The notes beneath the pieces were generated by a model that was not told the DNA's origin, did not search any database, and saw nothing but the letters and a program-made list of their open reading frames with translations. Shown piece by piece: positions 1-5,457 of a stretch of 5,457 nucleotides of DNA. Within the stretch, counting starts at the first letter, position 1. Every line of letters starts with the position of its first letter. Made by a program: the position numbers and the translations under genes. This DNA comes from an uncultured euryarchaeote (GTDB lineage Archaea > Thermoplasmatota > Poseidoniia > Poseidoniales > Poseidoniaceae). The stretch lies in the NCBI GenBank assembly GCA_937892665.1, contig CALBJF010000190.1:1-5457 (forward strand), read 5' to 3'.

Positions 1-1212
1 ATAAAGCCTCTTTTCGTCATTTGATAGTGAACCAGAGGGTTTCTTCCCAGTTGGTATAATTGCGAAGTGATCACTCACCTTGGCATCATTGAAATTTCTC
101 TTAACATTTTCTAAACCACTCTTTTTTAGATGCTCTGAATAGTTAGTGAAATCCGATTGAGTTCCTATATTAGCTATCGTTTCATCGATGGCATCTGTCA
201 TGTCTGAAGGAAGATATCTAGAATCAGTTCGTGGATATGTAGTCAATTTATGTCGTTCATAGAGTGCTTGAGCTACATTTAGGGTTCGCTTCGCAGGCCA
301 AGAGAACATGGAGTTCGCTTGTCTTTGGAGTGAGGTTAAGTCGTAATTGAGCGGTGGACGTTCTTTTCCTAGAGACAACTTTTCAGAAACTTCTGCATCT
401 TTACCGGCATCTAATAACTCTTGAATACGGTCTTTGTCTGTCTGAGTAAGGACCCAATGAGCCTTTACGTCTTCATTGGATTCTCCTCCTTCCCATCGTC
501 CGCTCCAAGTACTGGTTTTGTTGGTAAACGTGGCATTGAGTTCCCAATAAGGAGTCGAGATGTGCTTCAGCACTTCGAGTTCATGATCTACAATAATTCC
601 AAGAGTAGCAGTCTGAACACGACCAATTGAAATGGCCTGTTTCTCACTTCGCTTTTTAGGCAAAAAGATTTCAGCAACTCGAGAACCATTCATTCCAATG
701 AGCCAGTCAGCTTGTGTTCTGCTGTAAGCTGCATCGGATAATGGTTTGAATTCTTCTGAAGATTTCCGGTCATCCCAGGCCTTCTGAATTGCTGTTGTTG
801 TCATCGATTGCAACCACATACGACTAACACTTGTCTTAATTTTAGCGTAGCGATAAATGGTCTGAAAAATAAGTTCGCCTTCCCTTGCAGCGTCACAAGC
901 ATTGACAATTTCAGAGACTGATTTATCCTTCATTAATTTCTTAATAGCAGTGAGTTGTTTTTTTGTTGAGCCTGACTTGGGTTTGAACTCAAAATCCTCT
1001 GGTATGTATGGAAGCCTGTCAGCAGTTTTTCTCCAGTTCTTGAACTCTGGATCATAATCATCCATGTATTTCAATTCCAGCATATGTCCAACTGCCCACG
1101 TTACGACAATACCATCTCCTTGCCAGTGTGTTGCTTCTTTCTTAGAAATCCCAAGCACTTTGGCAATATCCTCTGCAACACTAGGTTTCTCGGCGAGGAC
1201 AACAATGCTCAT
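1..1212 (-). CDS. topB: Type IA DNA topoisomerase III (TopB-like), C-terminus cut off by window edge
   Basis: Cuts one DNA strand through a 5'-phosphotyrosine link and passes another strand through, relaxing negative supercoils and decatenating DNA or recombination intermediates. The frame is open from 1212 to base 1, giving 404 residues; the rest lies outside the window. The Toprim domain shows AEKPSVA at 7-13, TWAVGH at 38-43 and DAAREGE at 107-113, where the second acidic residue of the usual DxDREGE is Ala, as in many plasmid or Firmicute TopB proteins that have DAGREGE. DWLIGMN follows at 169-175 and SIGRVQT at 195-201. The catalytic tyrosine is Tyr326 in TYPRTDSRYLP, and HFAIIPT is at 382-388. 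The start at 1212 is chosen because it matches the family N-terminus and has a GGTGA site 4 nt upstream; an in-frame ATG at 1260 would add 16 residues outside the fold. It resembles bacterial TopB more than archaeal reverse gyrase or TopA. Identity is secure; transfer from bacteria is inferred. Confidence 0.95.
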   Translation of the reverse strand, partial: MSIVVLAEKPSVAEDIAKVLGISKKEATHWQGDGIVVTWAVGHMLELKYMDDYDPEFKNWRKTADRLPYIPEDFEFKPKSGSTKKQLTAIKKLMKDKSVSEIVNACDAAREGELIFQTIYRYAKIKTSVSRMWLQSMTTTAIQKAWDDRKSSEEFKPLSDAAYSRTQADWLIGMNGSRVAEIFLPKKRSEKQAISIGRVQTATLGIIVDHELEVLKHISTPYWELNATFTNKTSTWSGRWEGGESNEDVKAHWVLTQTDKDRIQELLDAGKDAEVSEKLSLGKERPPLNYDLTSLQRQANSMFSWPAKRTLNVAQALYERHKLTTYPRTDSRYLPSDMTDAIDETIANIGTQSDFTNYSEHLKKSGLENVKRNFNDAKVSDHFAIIPTGKKPSGSLSNDEKRLY

Positions 1213-1216
1213 GGTT

Positions 1217-1221
1217 TCACC
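1217..1221 (-). promoter_or_regulatory. Shine-Dalgarno site of topB
   Basis: On the minus strand the bases read GGTGA, complementary to the 3' end of archaeal 16S rRNA, with a 4-nt spacer to the ATG at 1212. It decides between the two candidate starts: the upstream ATG at 1260 is preceded by TGTTCAAA and has no such site. Confidence 0.7.
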
Positions 1222-1267
1222 CGGTTTGTCGACAATACTTGAAGGCTCGCCAAACTTCATTTTGAAC

Positions 1268-1285
1268 AGATACCTTACGGTATCT
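1268..1285. repeat. Perfect 7-bp inverted repeat with 4-nt spacer upstream of topB
   Basis: AGATACC, spacer TTAC, GGTATCT: seven base pairs with no mismatch. It lies in the 79-bp gap between the stop of the minus-strand small protein (1292) and the topB start (1212). It could be a hairpin in the topB leader, a terminator-like structure for the upstream gene, or a dimeric operator. No T-run follows it on the minus strand, so a simple intrinsic terminator is less likely. Its function is unproven. Confidence 0.45.
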
Positions 1286-1291
1286 ATGGAA

Positions 1292-1753
1292 CTACTCCAT
1301 GAATCCGTGAAGATTTTTTCTGCTCATTTCTTCATCCCATCCATCTTCGTTTTCTCTATAACCGCATCCTTCACATCCAGGATATCCCGCAAGAAGTAAT
1401 TCTGAACACATTTGTTCAAGCGCAGGTAATACGACTTCCGTTCTTACTGGCAACCATAGTGTTTCGAAGGATGCTGGTGAATAATGATTGGTTAGTATCA
1501 TCCGGTCTTCCGAATCTTTTACTGTTAAGTGTTGGCCAGTTTCAATTGATGGGAATGTGATCCGTTGTGGTAAAGCATCACTCATATTGAGGATAAGTCG
1601 ATGCCATCTCTCATGATTTTCGACTGGAATTTGTATTGAAATTTCGCCAAGAGAAAGAACTCTCCGCCCAGCTTCTCGCAGCGCCAACCACAGTGGTGAA
1701 TTCTCCTCCATGTCCCTGCGAAGCATCGCAAGGCTTGAAGGATATCGGTTCAA
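1292..1753 (-). CDS. Unrecognised protein with a CxxCG motif, upstream of topB
   Basis: I do not recognise the family. The longest frame gives 153 residues, acidic towards the C-terminus, with no signal peptide or membrane helix. Visible features are a predicted helix around 20-31 (LWLALREAG), a strand-rich middle, and three cysteines near the end: Cys116 and the pair Cys127/Cys130 in PGCEGCGY, which could bind a metal or be redox active. The longest frame begins with a TTG at 1753, only 9 bp from the divergent pyrD start and without a convincing ribosome site. ATG codons at 1726 (residue 10) and 1711 (residue 15) are realistic alternatives, the latter preceded by AGGGAC. The gene is codirectional with topB, 79 bp upstream of it, so co-transcription is possible. 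The length of the open frame and its position between real genes support coding. Confidence 0.7.
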   Translation of the reverse strand: MNRYPSSLAMLRRDMEENSPLWLALREAGRRVLSLGEISIQIPVENHERWHRLILNMSDALPQRITFPSIETGQHLTVKDSEDRMILTNHYSPASFETLWLPVRTEVVLPALEQMCSELLLAGYPGCEGCGYRENEDGWDEEMSRKNLHGFME

Positions 1754-1762
1754 GGGGACTTC

Positions 1763-2872
1763 ATGGGGAGAGTCTTTCGATTCATATCTCGGCCGCTACT
1801 TGCGGTTCAAGATTCTGAAAAGGCTCATGGCAGATCTCTGTTAATGCTAAGAGTACTCGCATCCAATCCGATTACAAGGTTTATGCTTCGGACATTGTAT
1901 AAGCCGAGTCATAATTTGCCTATTCGTCGATTTGGAATCAATTTTGAACACCCATTTGGGATTGCAGCAGGTATGGATAAACGTGCAGAAGCACTCCGTG
2001 GTTGGGAATCTATTGGACTTGGATTTTCTGAAATTGGAGGCATCACAATGCTCGAACAAGAAGGAAATCCGAAGCCAAGAATGTTTCGCCATGGCGGAGA
2101 CAAGGCGCTCGTCAACCGAATGGGATTTAATAATCCTGGAAGCGAAAAGGTTGCACTTCGTCTTAAGAAATCGAGAAAGTATATCCGCAAAATTCCAGTC
2201 TGGGCTAATTTAGGCAAGTCAAAAATCACTCCGTTATCAGAGGCGAAGGAAGATTATGCTACGACATTGAGGAGATTATGGCTTGATATTGATCTGTTTG
2301 TTATCAATGTCTCATCACCCAATACGCCCGGATTACGAGACTTGCAACATGGGGATTATTTGCGCAGTATTATTCGGGAATGTATGTTAGAGAACCAAAA
2401 ATCAGCAGATATGTCTGGTGGTAAAGTAAAACCGATTTTAATCAAAATAGCTCCGGATTTGTCCATTCCTGAACTCGAGCAAATCCTTGATATTTCAATG
2501 GCAGAACATATCGATGGAATTGTAGCAACAAATACTACATTGCTACGACCTAATGATAATGATAAAGCATACAAAGAAAATGGTGGAGTCTCAGGTACTC
2601 CTCTTGGGATTCGGAGTACGGAATTGATTCATCATATTTTCAAATATACGAACGGAAAGCTTCCGATTGTGGGTGTAGGTGGTATTATGTCTTCAGAGGA
2701 TGCCTGGGAGAAAATTATCAATGGAGCATCACTCCTTCAAGCATATGCTGGCTTTGTTTTTGAGGGTCCAGGTTTAACAAAAGAAATTATTAATGGAGTG
2801 AGAAGAAGGCTCAGAGAGTCCCAATTCTCCTCACTTGAGGAAGCAATCGGATCATCTGTCCAACTTACTTGA
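1763..2872 (+). CDS. pyrD: Dihydroorotate dehydrogenase (quinone), class 2
   Basis: Oxidises dihydroorotate to orotate, the fourth step of UMP synthesis, using FMN and passing electrons to membrane quinones. At 369 residues it is slightly longer than E. coli PyrD and aligns along its whole length. Residues 1-50 form the N-terminal helical extension that in class 2 enzymes contacts the membrane and quinone; its VQDSEKAH at 15-22 corresponds to LDPERAH in E. coli, which supports this ATG. FMN and substrate motifs follow: GIAAGMDK at 66-73, NRMGFNNPG at 118-126, and NVSSPNTPGLR at 182-192. In the last, Ser185 matches the catalytic base Ser175 of E. coli; class 1 enzymes use Cys there. Later motifs are IKIAPDLS, ATNTT, GGVSGTPL, VGVGGI and YAGFVFEGPGL. 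A weak GGGGA site lies a few bases before the start. It is divergent from the small protein upstream and is followed 37 bp later by ccmE. Class 2 in an archaeon suggests an aerobic, quinone-using lifestyle. Confidence 0.97.
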   Translation: MGRVFRFISRPLLAVQDSEKAHGRSLLMLRVLASNPITRFMLRTLYKPSHNLPIRRFGINFEHPFGIAAGMDKRAEALRGWESIGLGFSEIGGITMLEQEGNPKPRMFRHGGDKALVNRMGFNNPGSEKVALRLKKSRKYIRKIPVWANLGKSKITPLSEAKEDYATTLRRLWLDIDLFVINVSSPNTPGLRDLQHGDYLRSIIRECMLENQKSADMSGGKVKPILIKIAPDLSIPELEQILDISMAEHIDGIVATNTTLLRPNDNDKAYKENGGVSGTPLGIRSTELIHHIFKYTNGKLPIVGVGGIMSSEDAWEKIINGASLLQAYAGFVFEGPGLTKEIINGVRRRLRESQFSSLEEAIGSSVQLT

Positions 2873-2909
2873 AAGGCAGATATTGAAATAGGTACGGATT
2901 GAGGGGACA

Positions 2910-3305
2910 TTGAAGACCATGTTGTCCTATCGTGTGCGACTCATGCTCATAGGCGGGATCATTACAATTGCCGTCCTTGGAACAATCTTCCTTCAGGCAC
3001 CCGAACCCACCCTAACTGTTGATGAATTACTTGACAATACATCTGATCATATCGGGGATGAAGTCGCTGTCCGTGGAGAGATTATGGATGGTTCAATTGA
3101 TGAAATGAACATGACATTTATCTTGGAGGGTTCCGAAGGAACTATTCTTGTTGATTATTCCAACGCAGGTTCAATATCCAACGGTCTGGGTGATAATCGG
3201 ACTGTGTACGCAGAAGGTACTTTCAAAGAAATTGATGGTAAGTATGTCGTAGAAGCAGATATCATCAAGACCTCATGTCCTTCTAAATACGAAGAAGAAG
3301 CATAG
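2910..3305 (+). CDS. ccmE: CcmE-like heme chaperone, CxxxY type
   Basis: CcmE is a membrane-anchored periplasm-facing OB-fold protein that binds heme covalently and hands it to apocytochrome c in the system I (Ccm) pathway. The 131-residue product has one N-terminal membrane anchor (about 9-28), then TVDELL at 36-41, the OB-fold strands including GDEVAVRGEI at 49-58, FILEG at 70-74 and ILVDYSNAG at 79-87, and VYAEGTF at 99-105. The C-terminal heme site reads Cys123-Pro-Ser-Lys-Tyr127. This is the CxxxY variant described for archaea and some bacteria, in place of the usual HxxxY. Two starts are possible: TTG at 2910, a few bases after GAGGGG (2901-2906), or ATG at 2919, nine bases on; both leave the anchor intact. 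It lies 37 bp after pyrD and may share its transcript. No other ccm gene is in the window. A generic OB-fold (tRNA_anti-like) lipoprotein is the alternative, but the anchor plus CxxxY make CcmE much likelier. Confidence 0.85.
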   Translation: MKTMLSYRVRLMLIGGIITIAVLGTIFLQAPEPTLTVDELLDNTSDHIGDEVAVRGEIMDGSIDEMNMTFILEGSEGTILVDYSNAGSISNGLGDNRTVYAEGTFKEIDGKYVVEADIIKTSCPSKYEEEA

Positions 3306-3329
3306 AGTGTTTCATAGTTTGATTGAAAT

Positions 3330-3348
3330 AGACCTTCTCGCAGGGTCT
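3330..3348 (+). other. Small hairpin between ccmE and the SRP RNA
   Basis: AGACC (3330-3334) can pair with GGTCT (3344-3348) around a 9-nt loop. No T-run follows, so it is not a typical terminator. Part of the 3' arm could instead pair with the SRP RNA 3' end (GGGTCT with GGATTCCC), making this a leader element or a competing fold. The AT-rich TTTCATAGTTT at 3310-3320 just upstream is a possible TATA region for the RNA gene, but it is a poor match. Confidence 0.3.
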
Positions 3349-3653
3349 CATGGGATAGGTGGGGAGCTAGGCGTACCCTGTACCACAAATCGTCTTTATG
3401 GTGGGCTGAATGCCTCAGGGCGGCGAAAGCGGCTTTTGGGTTCCTGTATGCGGACGTAGATGTCTCGCCCCTACATGATCCGGGTGTTGAGAACCGTTTC
3501 CGGAAGGAAACGGGGACCAAATAACCGGGGGAACAGGTCAGGCCGGGAACGGAGCATCCCTACCTGGGGCCATGGATGCTGTAGGGATTCGGGACGGAGG
3601 AAGTATGCAGATTTGGCTCAAAAGTACGAGCGTCCACCTGAGGATTCCCACCT
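3343..3653 (+). ncRNA. ffs: Archaeal signal recognition particle RNA (7S RNA)
   Basis: RNA scaffold of the signal recognition particle, which docks ribosomes making membrane and secreted proteins. It is recognised from sequence and fold. In the Alu-like domain GGGATAGGTGGGG at 3352-3364 resembles the archaeal GGGCUAGGC-GGGG start, followed by the helix 3 loop with GGCGT (3370-3374) and CCCTGTACC (3376-3384). Helix 4 is CCAC 3383-3386 with GTGG 3401-3404. Long helix 5 is closed by CAGG 3416-3419 with CCTG 3637-3640, and shows GTCTCG/CGGGAC (3462-3467, 3590-3595) and CCCTACA/TGTAGGG (3469-3475, 3580-3586). Helix 6 is a perfect 8-bp hairpin at 3494-3513 with a GGAA (GNAR) loop, the SRP19 site. 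Helix 8, the SRP54 site, is AGGTCAGG, CCG-GGAA-CGG (3543-3552), GGAGCA 3551-3556 and ACCTG. It is visibly more GC-rich than its neighbours. Ends are uncertain by about 15 nt: helix 1 could be GGGTCT with GGATTCCC, or AGGTGGGGA 3357-3365 with TTCCCACCT 3645-3653. Confidence 0.95.
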
Positions 3654-3656
3654 TAT

Positions 3657-4151
3657 TCAGATATCAAATACCACATCACAAAACCAACCAGGGCCTTCAA
3701 ATGAAGGGACTTCTGGCCATCTAGATGGTACTTCTTGGTGTTCTTCTACTTCCATTACCAAAAGATCTTGTCGTGTTACGGCTTTGATTTCAACTTCCTT
3801 TTCCACCGATTCGGAAGAGACCCACAATACATGAGCCTGAAGATGAATCGCAGTTTCATCTTTTTGGATACGAACAGTACTTTCCACCATCCACTTTCTC
3901 TCAACTTCATCTTGATACAACACTTCTTCTAACCATTTGACAAGAAGAATACTATTCATTTCCTCATGCAGTGGTATCGATACATTCCAAACAGACGAAT
4001 GATGAACAAGAGAACCGATTACCCTAGCCGATTCTGAATCGATGAGATAATTTTGCATGCCATAGGAGGTTTCCTCAAACAGGCGTTCAAAGGATGCGGC
4101 AAAAGACCGTAGACCGATATCTGCGGTTGTAGGTCTCAGCCATGAACTCAT
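3657..4151 (-). CDS. Archease, cofactor of the RNA ligase RtcB
   Basis: Archease speeds guanylylation and turnover of RtcB, the ligase that joins tRNA exon halves after splicing and repairs RNA with 2',3'-cyclic phosphate ends; it acts in the cytoplasm. The 164-residue product has the family plan: the N-terminal TTADIGL at 8-14 (family: DHTADIG), a helix with ERLFEE, the LLVKWLEEVLY helix, a strand with EIKAVT followed by LLVMEVEE, and the closing GWFCDVVFDI, where Asp159 and Asp163 match the conserved C-terminal metal-binding acid region. Asp11 is kept, but the usual Asp-His of DHTAD is Pro-Thr and the usual Tyr-His after KAVT is Arg-Gln. The length is slightly above the usual 140 or so because of a longer middle and an insert near 140-152. 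The start follows the PfkB-like gene's stop by 9 bp, with a weak GGCGA site. RtcB itself is not in the window. Confidence 0.88.
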   Translation of the reverse strand: MSSWLRPTTADIGLRSFAASFERLFEETSYGMQNYLIDSESARVIGSLVHHSSVWNVSIPLHEEMNSILLVKWLEEVLYQDEVERKWMVESTVRIQKDETAIHLQAHVLWVSSESVEKEVEIKAVTRQDLLVMEVEEHQEVPSRWPEVPSFEGPGWFCDVVFDI

Positions 4152-4160
4152 ATGTTCGCC

Positions 4161-5222
4161 TCAGCGCTTCGATACTTGGAGGCTCCAAGCAATTTCACCG
4201 ATACGATCAATCATATCGTCTAATCTTAATACAAATCGATCCGTTCTATCTGCAGTTAGAATACACTCGCTTGCTGCATTGGCTAATTGAGCAGTTTCGT
4301 CAACGGTCAATCCAAGTGAAATTGCTGTTGCAACTGCGACAGCAGCAGCATCAATCAATCCAATCATTTGACGAATGTCTTCAAGCATACAAGGAACGTG
4401 AACAGTATCTGCTCCCTTAGTATGAATTGTTACACCGTCTTGGCCTTCAAGGATTACTAGATGCTTCCAATCATTCGTTTCAAGTAATTTTATTGCGGCA
4501 TCTGTTCCAGTAGGTGAACCTAATCTTCTTCTCATAAGTTCGAGACCTTTCGATTGAAACATAACCCAATCTACACCTTTTGTGCGATGGAGTCCTGTTA
4601 ACTTCGGATCCGCAATGATAGGAACATTGTGTTTTTTCGCTGCAGATATAAGTCGTGCAGCACCTTCGTCATTTAGTACTCCCAATCCATAATCAGATAA
4701 AATCAAACAAGAAGACCCAGGCAGAGCATTAATTGTCTGTTCAATGAGTTTTTCTGATGCATGTTCAGGTATTGGATTTTCATCTTCAATATCCCAGCGT
4801 AAGAGCAACTGTTCTCCGCGAACTAGTCCTTCTCTTGCACCCAATAAGCGTGTTTTTACTGTAGTTATTCTATCTTCTAATACAGCGATACCCGATGTAT
4901 CAACACCCTCTGCGTCAAGCATATCCAACACAGCCAATCCAGGGCCATCATCTCCAACAACTCCATGCAGTTGGCTGGAGAGGCCTAACGAATCAAGACC
5001 ACGTGCAACGTGTGCAGCTGCACCGACATCTTCATCTCTTGAAATTTCTTTCAATACAGGGACAGGTGCTCTTGAATTCAGGTTATTTGCGAAACCATGA
5101 ATGTAACAATCCATCATGATATCTCCAACGAGTAATACCTTTGATGGTTTAATGGATTTGAGATCATTTTCTAATTTTCGTAGTGCATCATGCACTCGTG
5201 CATCATCGTCGTTCATTCCCAT
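4161..5222 (-). CDS. PfkB-fold protein related to the HldE/RfaE kinase domain, catalytic motifs degenerate
   Basis: The nearest relatives I recognise are the N-terminal kinase domain of HldE (RfaE), which phosphorylates heptose 7-phosphate on C1. Shared features in order: LLVGDIMMD at 30-38, the APVPVLK segment at 52-58, GAAAHVARGLDSLG at 67-80 (HldE GGAANVA..ASLG), GVVGDD at 87-92, LILSDYGLG at 173-181 (HldE SDYAKG), PIIADPK at 201-207, LVILEGQDGV at 255-264, and the C-terminal helices with ANAAS at 314-318. Several family catalytic positions differ: the GGAAN motif is GAAAH, the NxxE metal motif region reads FQSKGLE (222-228), and the DxxGAGD anion hole and base region reads QMIGLID (285-291), keeping one Gly and Asp291. 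No cytidylyltransferase domain is attached. The start at 5222 has a GAGGG site 6 nt upstream (5229-5233). It is 12 bp after the upstream gene and 9 bp before archease, so probably in one operon. Fold is well supported; substrate and activity are unknown. Confidence 0.8.
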   Translation of the reverse strand: MGMNDDDARVHDALRKLENDLKSIKPSKVLLVGDIMMDCYIHGFANNLNSRAPVPVLKEISRDEDVGAAAHVARGLDSLGLSSQLHGVVGDDGPGLAVLDMLDAEGVDTSGIAVLEDRITTVKTRLLGAREGLVRGEQLLLRWDIEDENPIPEHASEKLIEQTINALPGSSCLILSDYGLGVLNDEGAARLISAAKKHNVPIIADPKLTGLHRTKGVDWVMFQSKGLELMRRRLGSPTGTDAAIKLLETNDWKHLVILEGQDGVTIHTKGADTVHVPCMLEDIRQMIGLIDAAAVAVATAISLGLTVDETAQLANAASECILTADRTDRFVLRLDDMIDRIGEIAWSLQVSKR

Positions 5223-5234
5223 AATTTTCCCTCT

Positions 5235-5457
5235 TCAAATATCATCTTGCAGTTCTGCTAGAAGTGTAGCATGATCTTGGTCTGAAATGTTCGTTTGTTG
5301 ACGAAGCGTAGACAGTATTGCTTCTTCGTCTCCAGTAATAATTCCATCAGATAAGGCAGTACGTAAAACCGAACGGTAAGATGCCAATTCAGGTGGTATG
5401 AATGGCTGTTTTTTGGCTTCATTAAGTAATCTCTCATGAGTTGCTAAATCTATGTCA
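5235..5457 (-). CDS. C-terminal 73 residues of an unrecognised protein
   Basis: The frame runs in from the window edge and stops at 5235. The visible part is soluble, acidic and predicted almost wholly helical. It contains the pattern YRSVLRTALSDGIITGDEE, then a LRQQ helix, NIS and HATLLAEL. This layout (helix, DGxIT turn, acidic helix, IS, helix) resembles the DGxIT..E helical repeats seen in TerB-like and similar small helical domains, but the resemblance is too short to name a family. It is the first gene of the minus-strand run in this window: the PfkB-like gene starts 12 bp after its stop, so the two are very likely co-transcribed. Its length and N-terminal domains cannot be seen. Confidence 0.75.
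   Translation of the reverse strand, partial: DIDLATHERLLNEAKKQPFIPPELASYRSVLRTALSDGIITGDEEAILSTLRQQTNISDQDHATLLAELQDDI

Noticed and set aside
1212..1260. Longer TopB start at ATG 1260
   Set aside because: The extra 16 residues fall outside the family N-terminus and that ATG lacks a ribosome site, whereas the 1212 ATG has GGTGA at the right distance.
1064..1399. Plus-strand open frame of 111 codons opposite topB and the small protein
   Set aside because: It is antisense to the TopB N-terminus with its AEKPSVA motif and has low-complexity composition.
3306..3342. Strong promoter for the SRP RNA
   Set aside because: Only weak AT-rich stretches are present at about the right distance; no convincing BRE/TATA pair could be assigned.
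3155..3834. Open frames on both strands across the 3' end of ccmE and the SRP RNA (3155-3520 minus, 3460-3834 plus)
   Set aside because: They overlap the structured SRP RNA and the better-supported ccmE and archease genes, and their translations show no family features.
4744..5119. Two plus-strand open frames within the PfkB-like gene
   Set aside because: They are antisense to a gene with clear HldE-like motifs and contain Ser/Pro or Gln/His-rich shadow sequence.
4161..5222. Calling the PfkB-like gene a pseudogene
   Set aside because: There is no stop or frameshift over 353 codons, the start has a good GAGGG site, and gene spacing is tight; altered motifs alone do not show decay.
1..5457. 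Mobile elements, CRISPR array, tRNA, rRNA
   Set aside because: No transposase or integrase frames, no terminal or regularly spaced repeats, and no tRNA or rRNA signature were seen on either strand.

Overview
The window reads as an AT-rich archaeal chromosome segment. The strongest evidence is a long signal recognition particle (7S) RNA on the + strand. It has an Alu-like 5' domain and a helix 6 hairpin, and helix 6 goes with SRP19 in archaea and eukaryotes but is absent from bacterial 4.5S and 6S forms. An archease, a CcmE with the CxxxY heme-binding motif and Shine-Dalgarno-like GGTGA/GAGGG sites fit the same picture. A bacterial-style TopB and a class 2 (quinone-linked) PyrD suggest an aerobic archaeon that has taken up bacterial genes. 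Marine Group II / Poseidoniales is my best guess, but this is an inference from gene content, not proof.

Layout: positions 1-1753 hold two minus-strand genes. These are the N-terminal 404 residues of a TopB-type topoisomerase, cut by the window edge, and an unrecognised small protein upstream of it. A 7-bp inverted repeat lies in the gap between them. From 1763 to about 3653 everything is on the + strand: pyrD, then ccmE 37 bp later, then the SRP RNA. From 3657 to the end everything is on the minus strand, in transcription order: the C-terminus of an unknown protein, a PfkB-fold protein resembling the kinase half of HldE, and an archease. The gaps of 12 and 9 bp suggest one operon. The archease stop codon lies about 3 bp from the SRP RNA 3' end, tail to tail.

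Functional links: PyrD class 2 feeds electrons from pyrimidine synthesis into the quinone pool, and CcmE carries heme for c-type cytochromes further along a respiratory chain, so the pair fits respiratory metabolism. SRP RNA, archease (cofactor of the RNA ligase RtcB) and TopB are housekeeping information-processing functions. I see no mobile element, CRISPR array, tRNA or rRNA. The most unusual item is the HldE-like protein, whose fold looks intact while several catalytic motifs of the PfkB family are altered. I did not find evidence for a wholly new multi-gene system.
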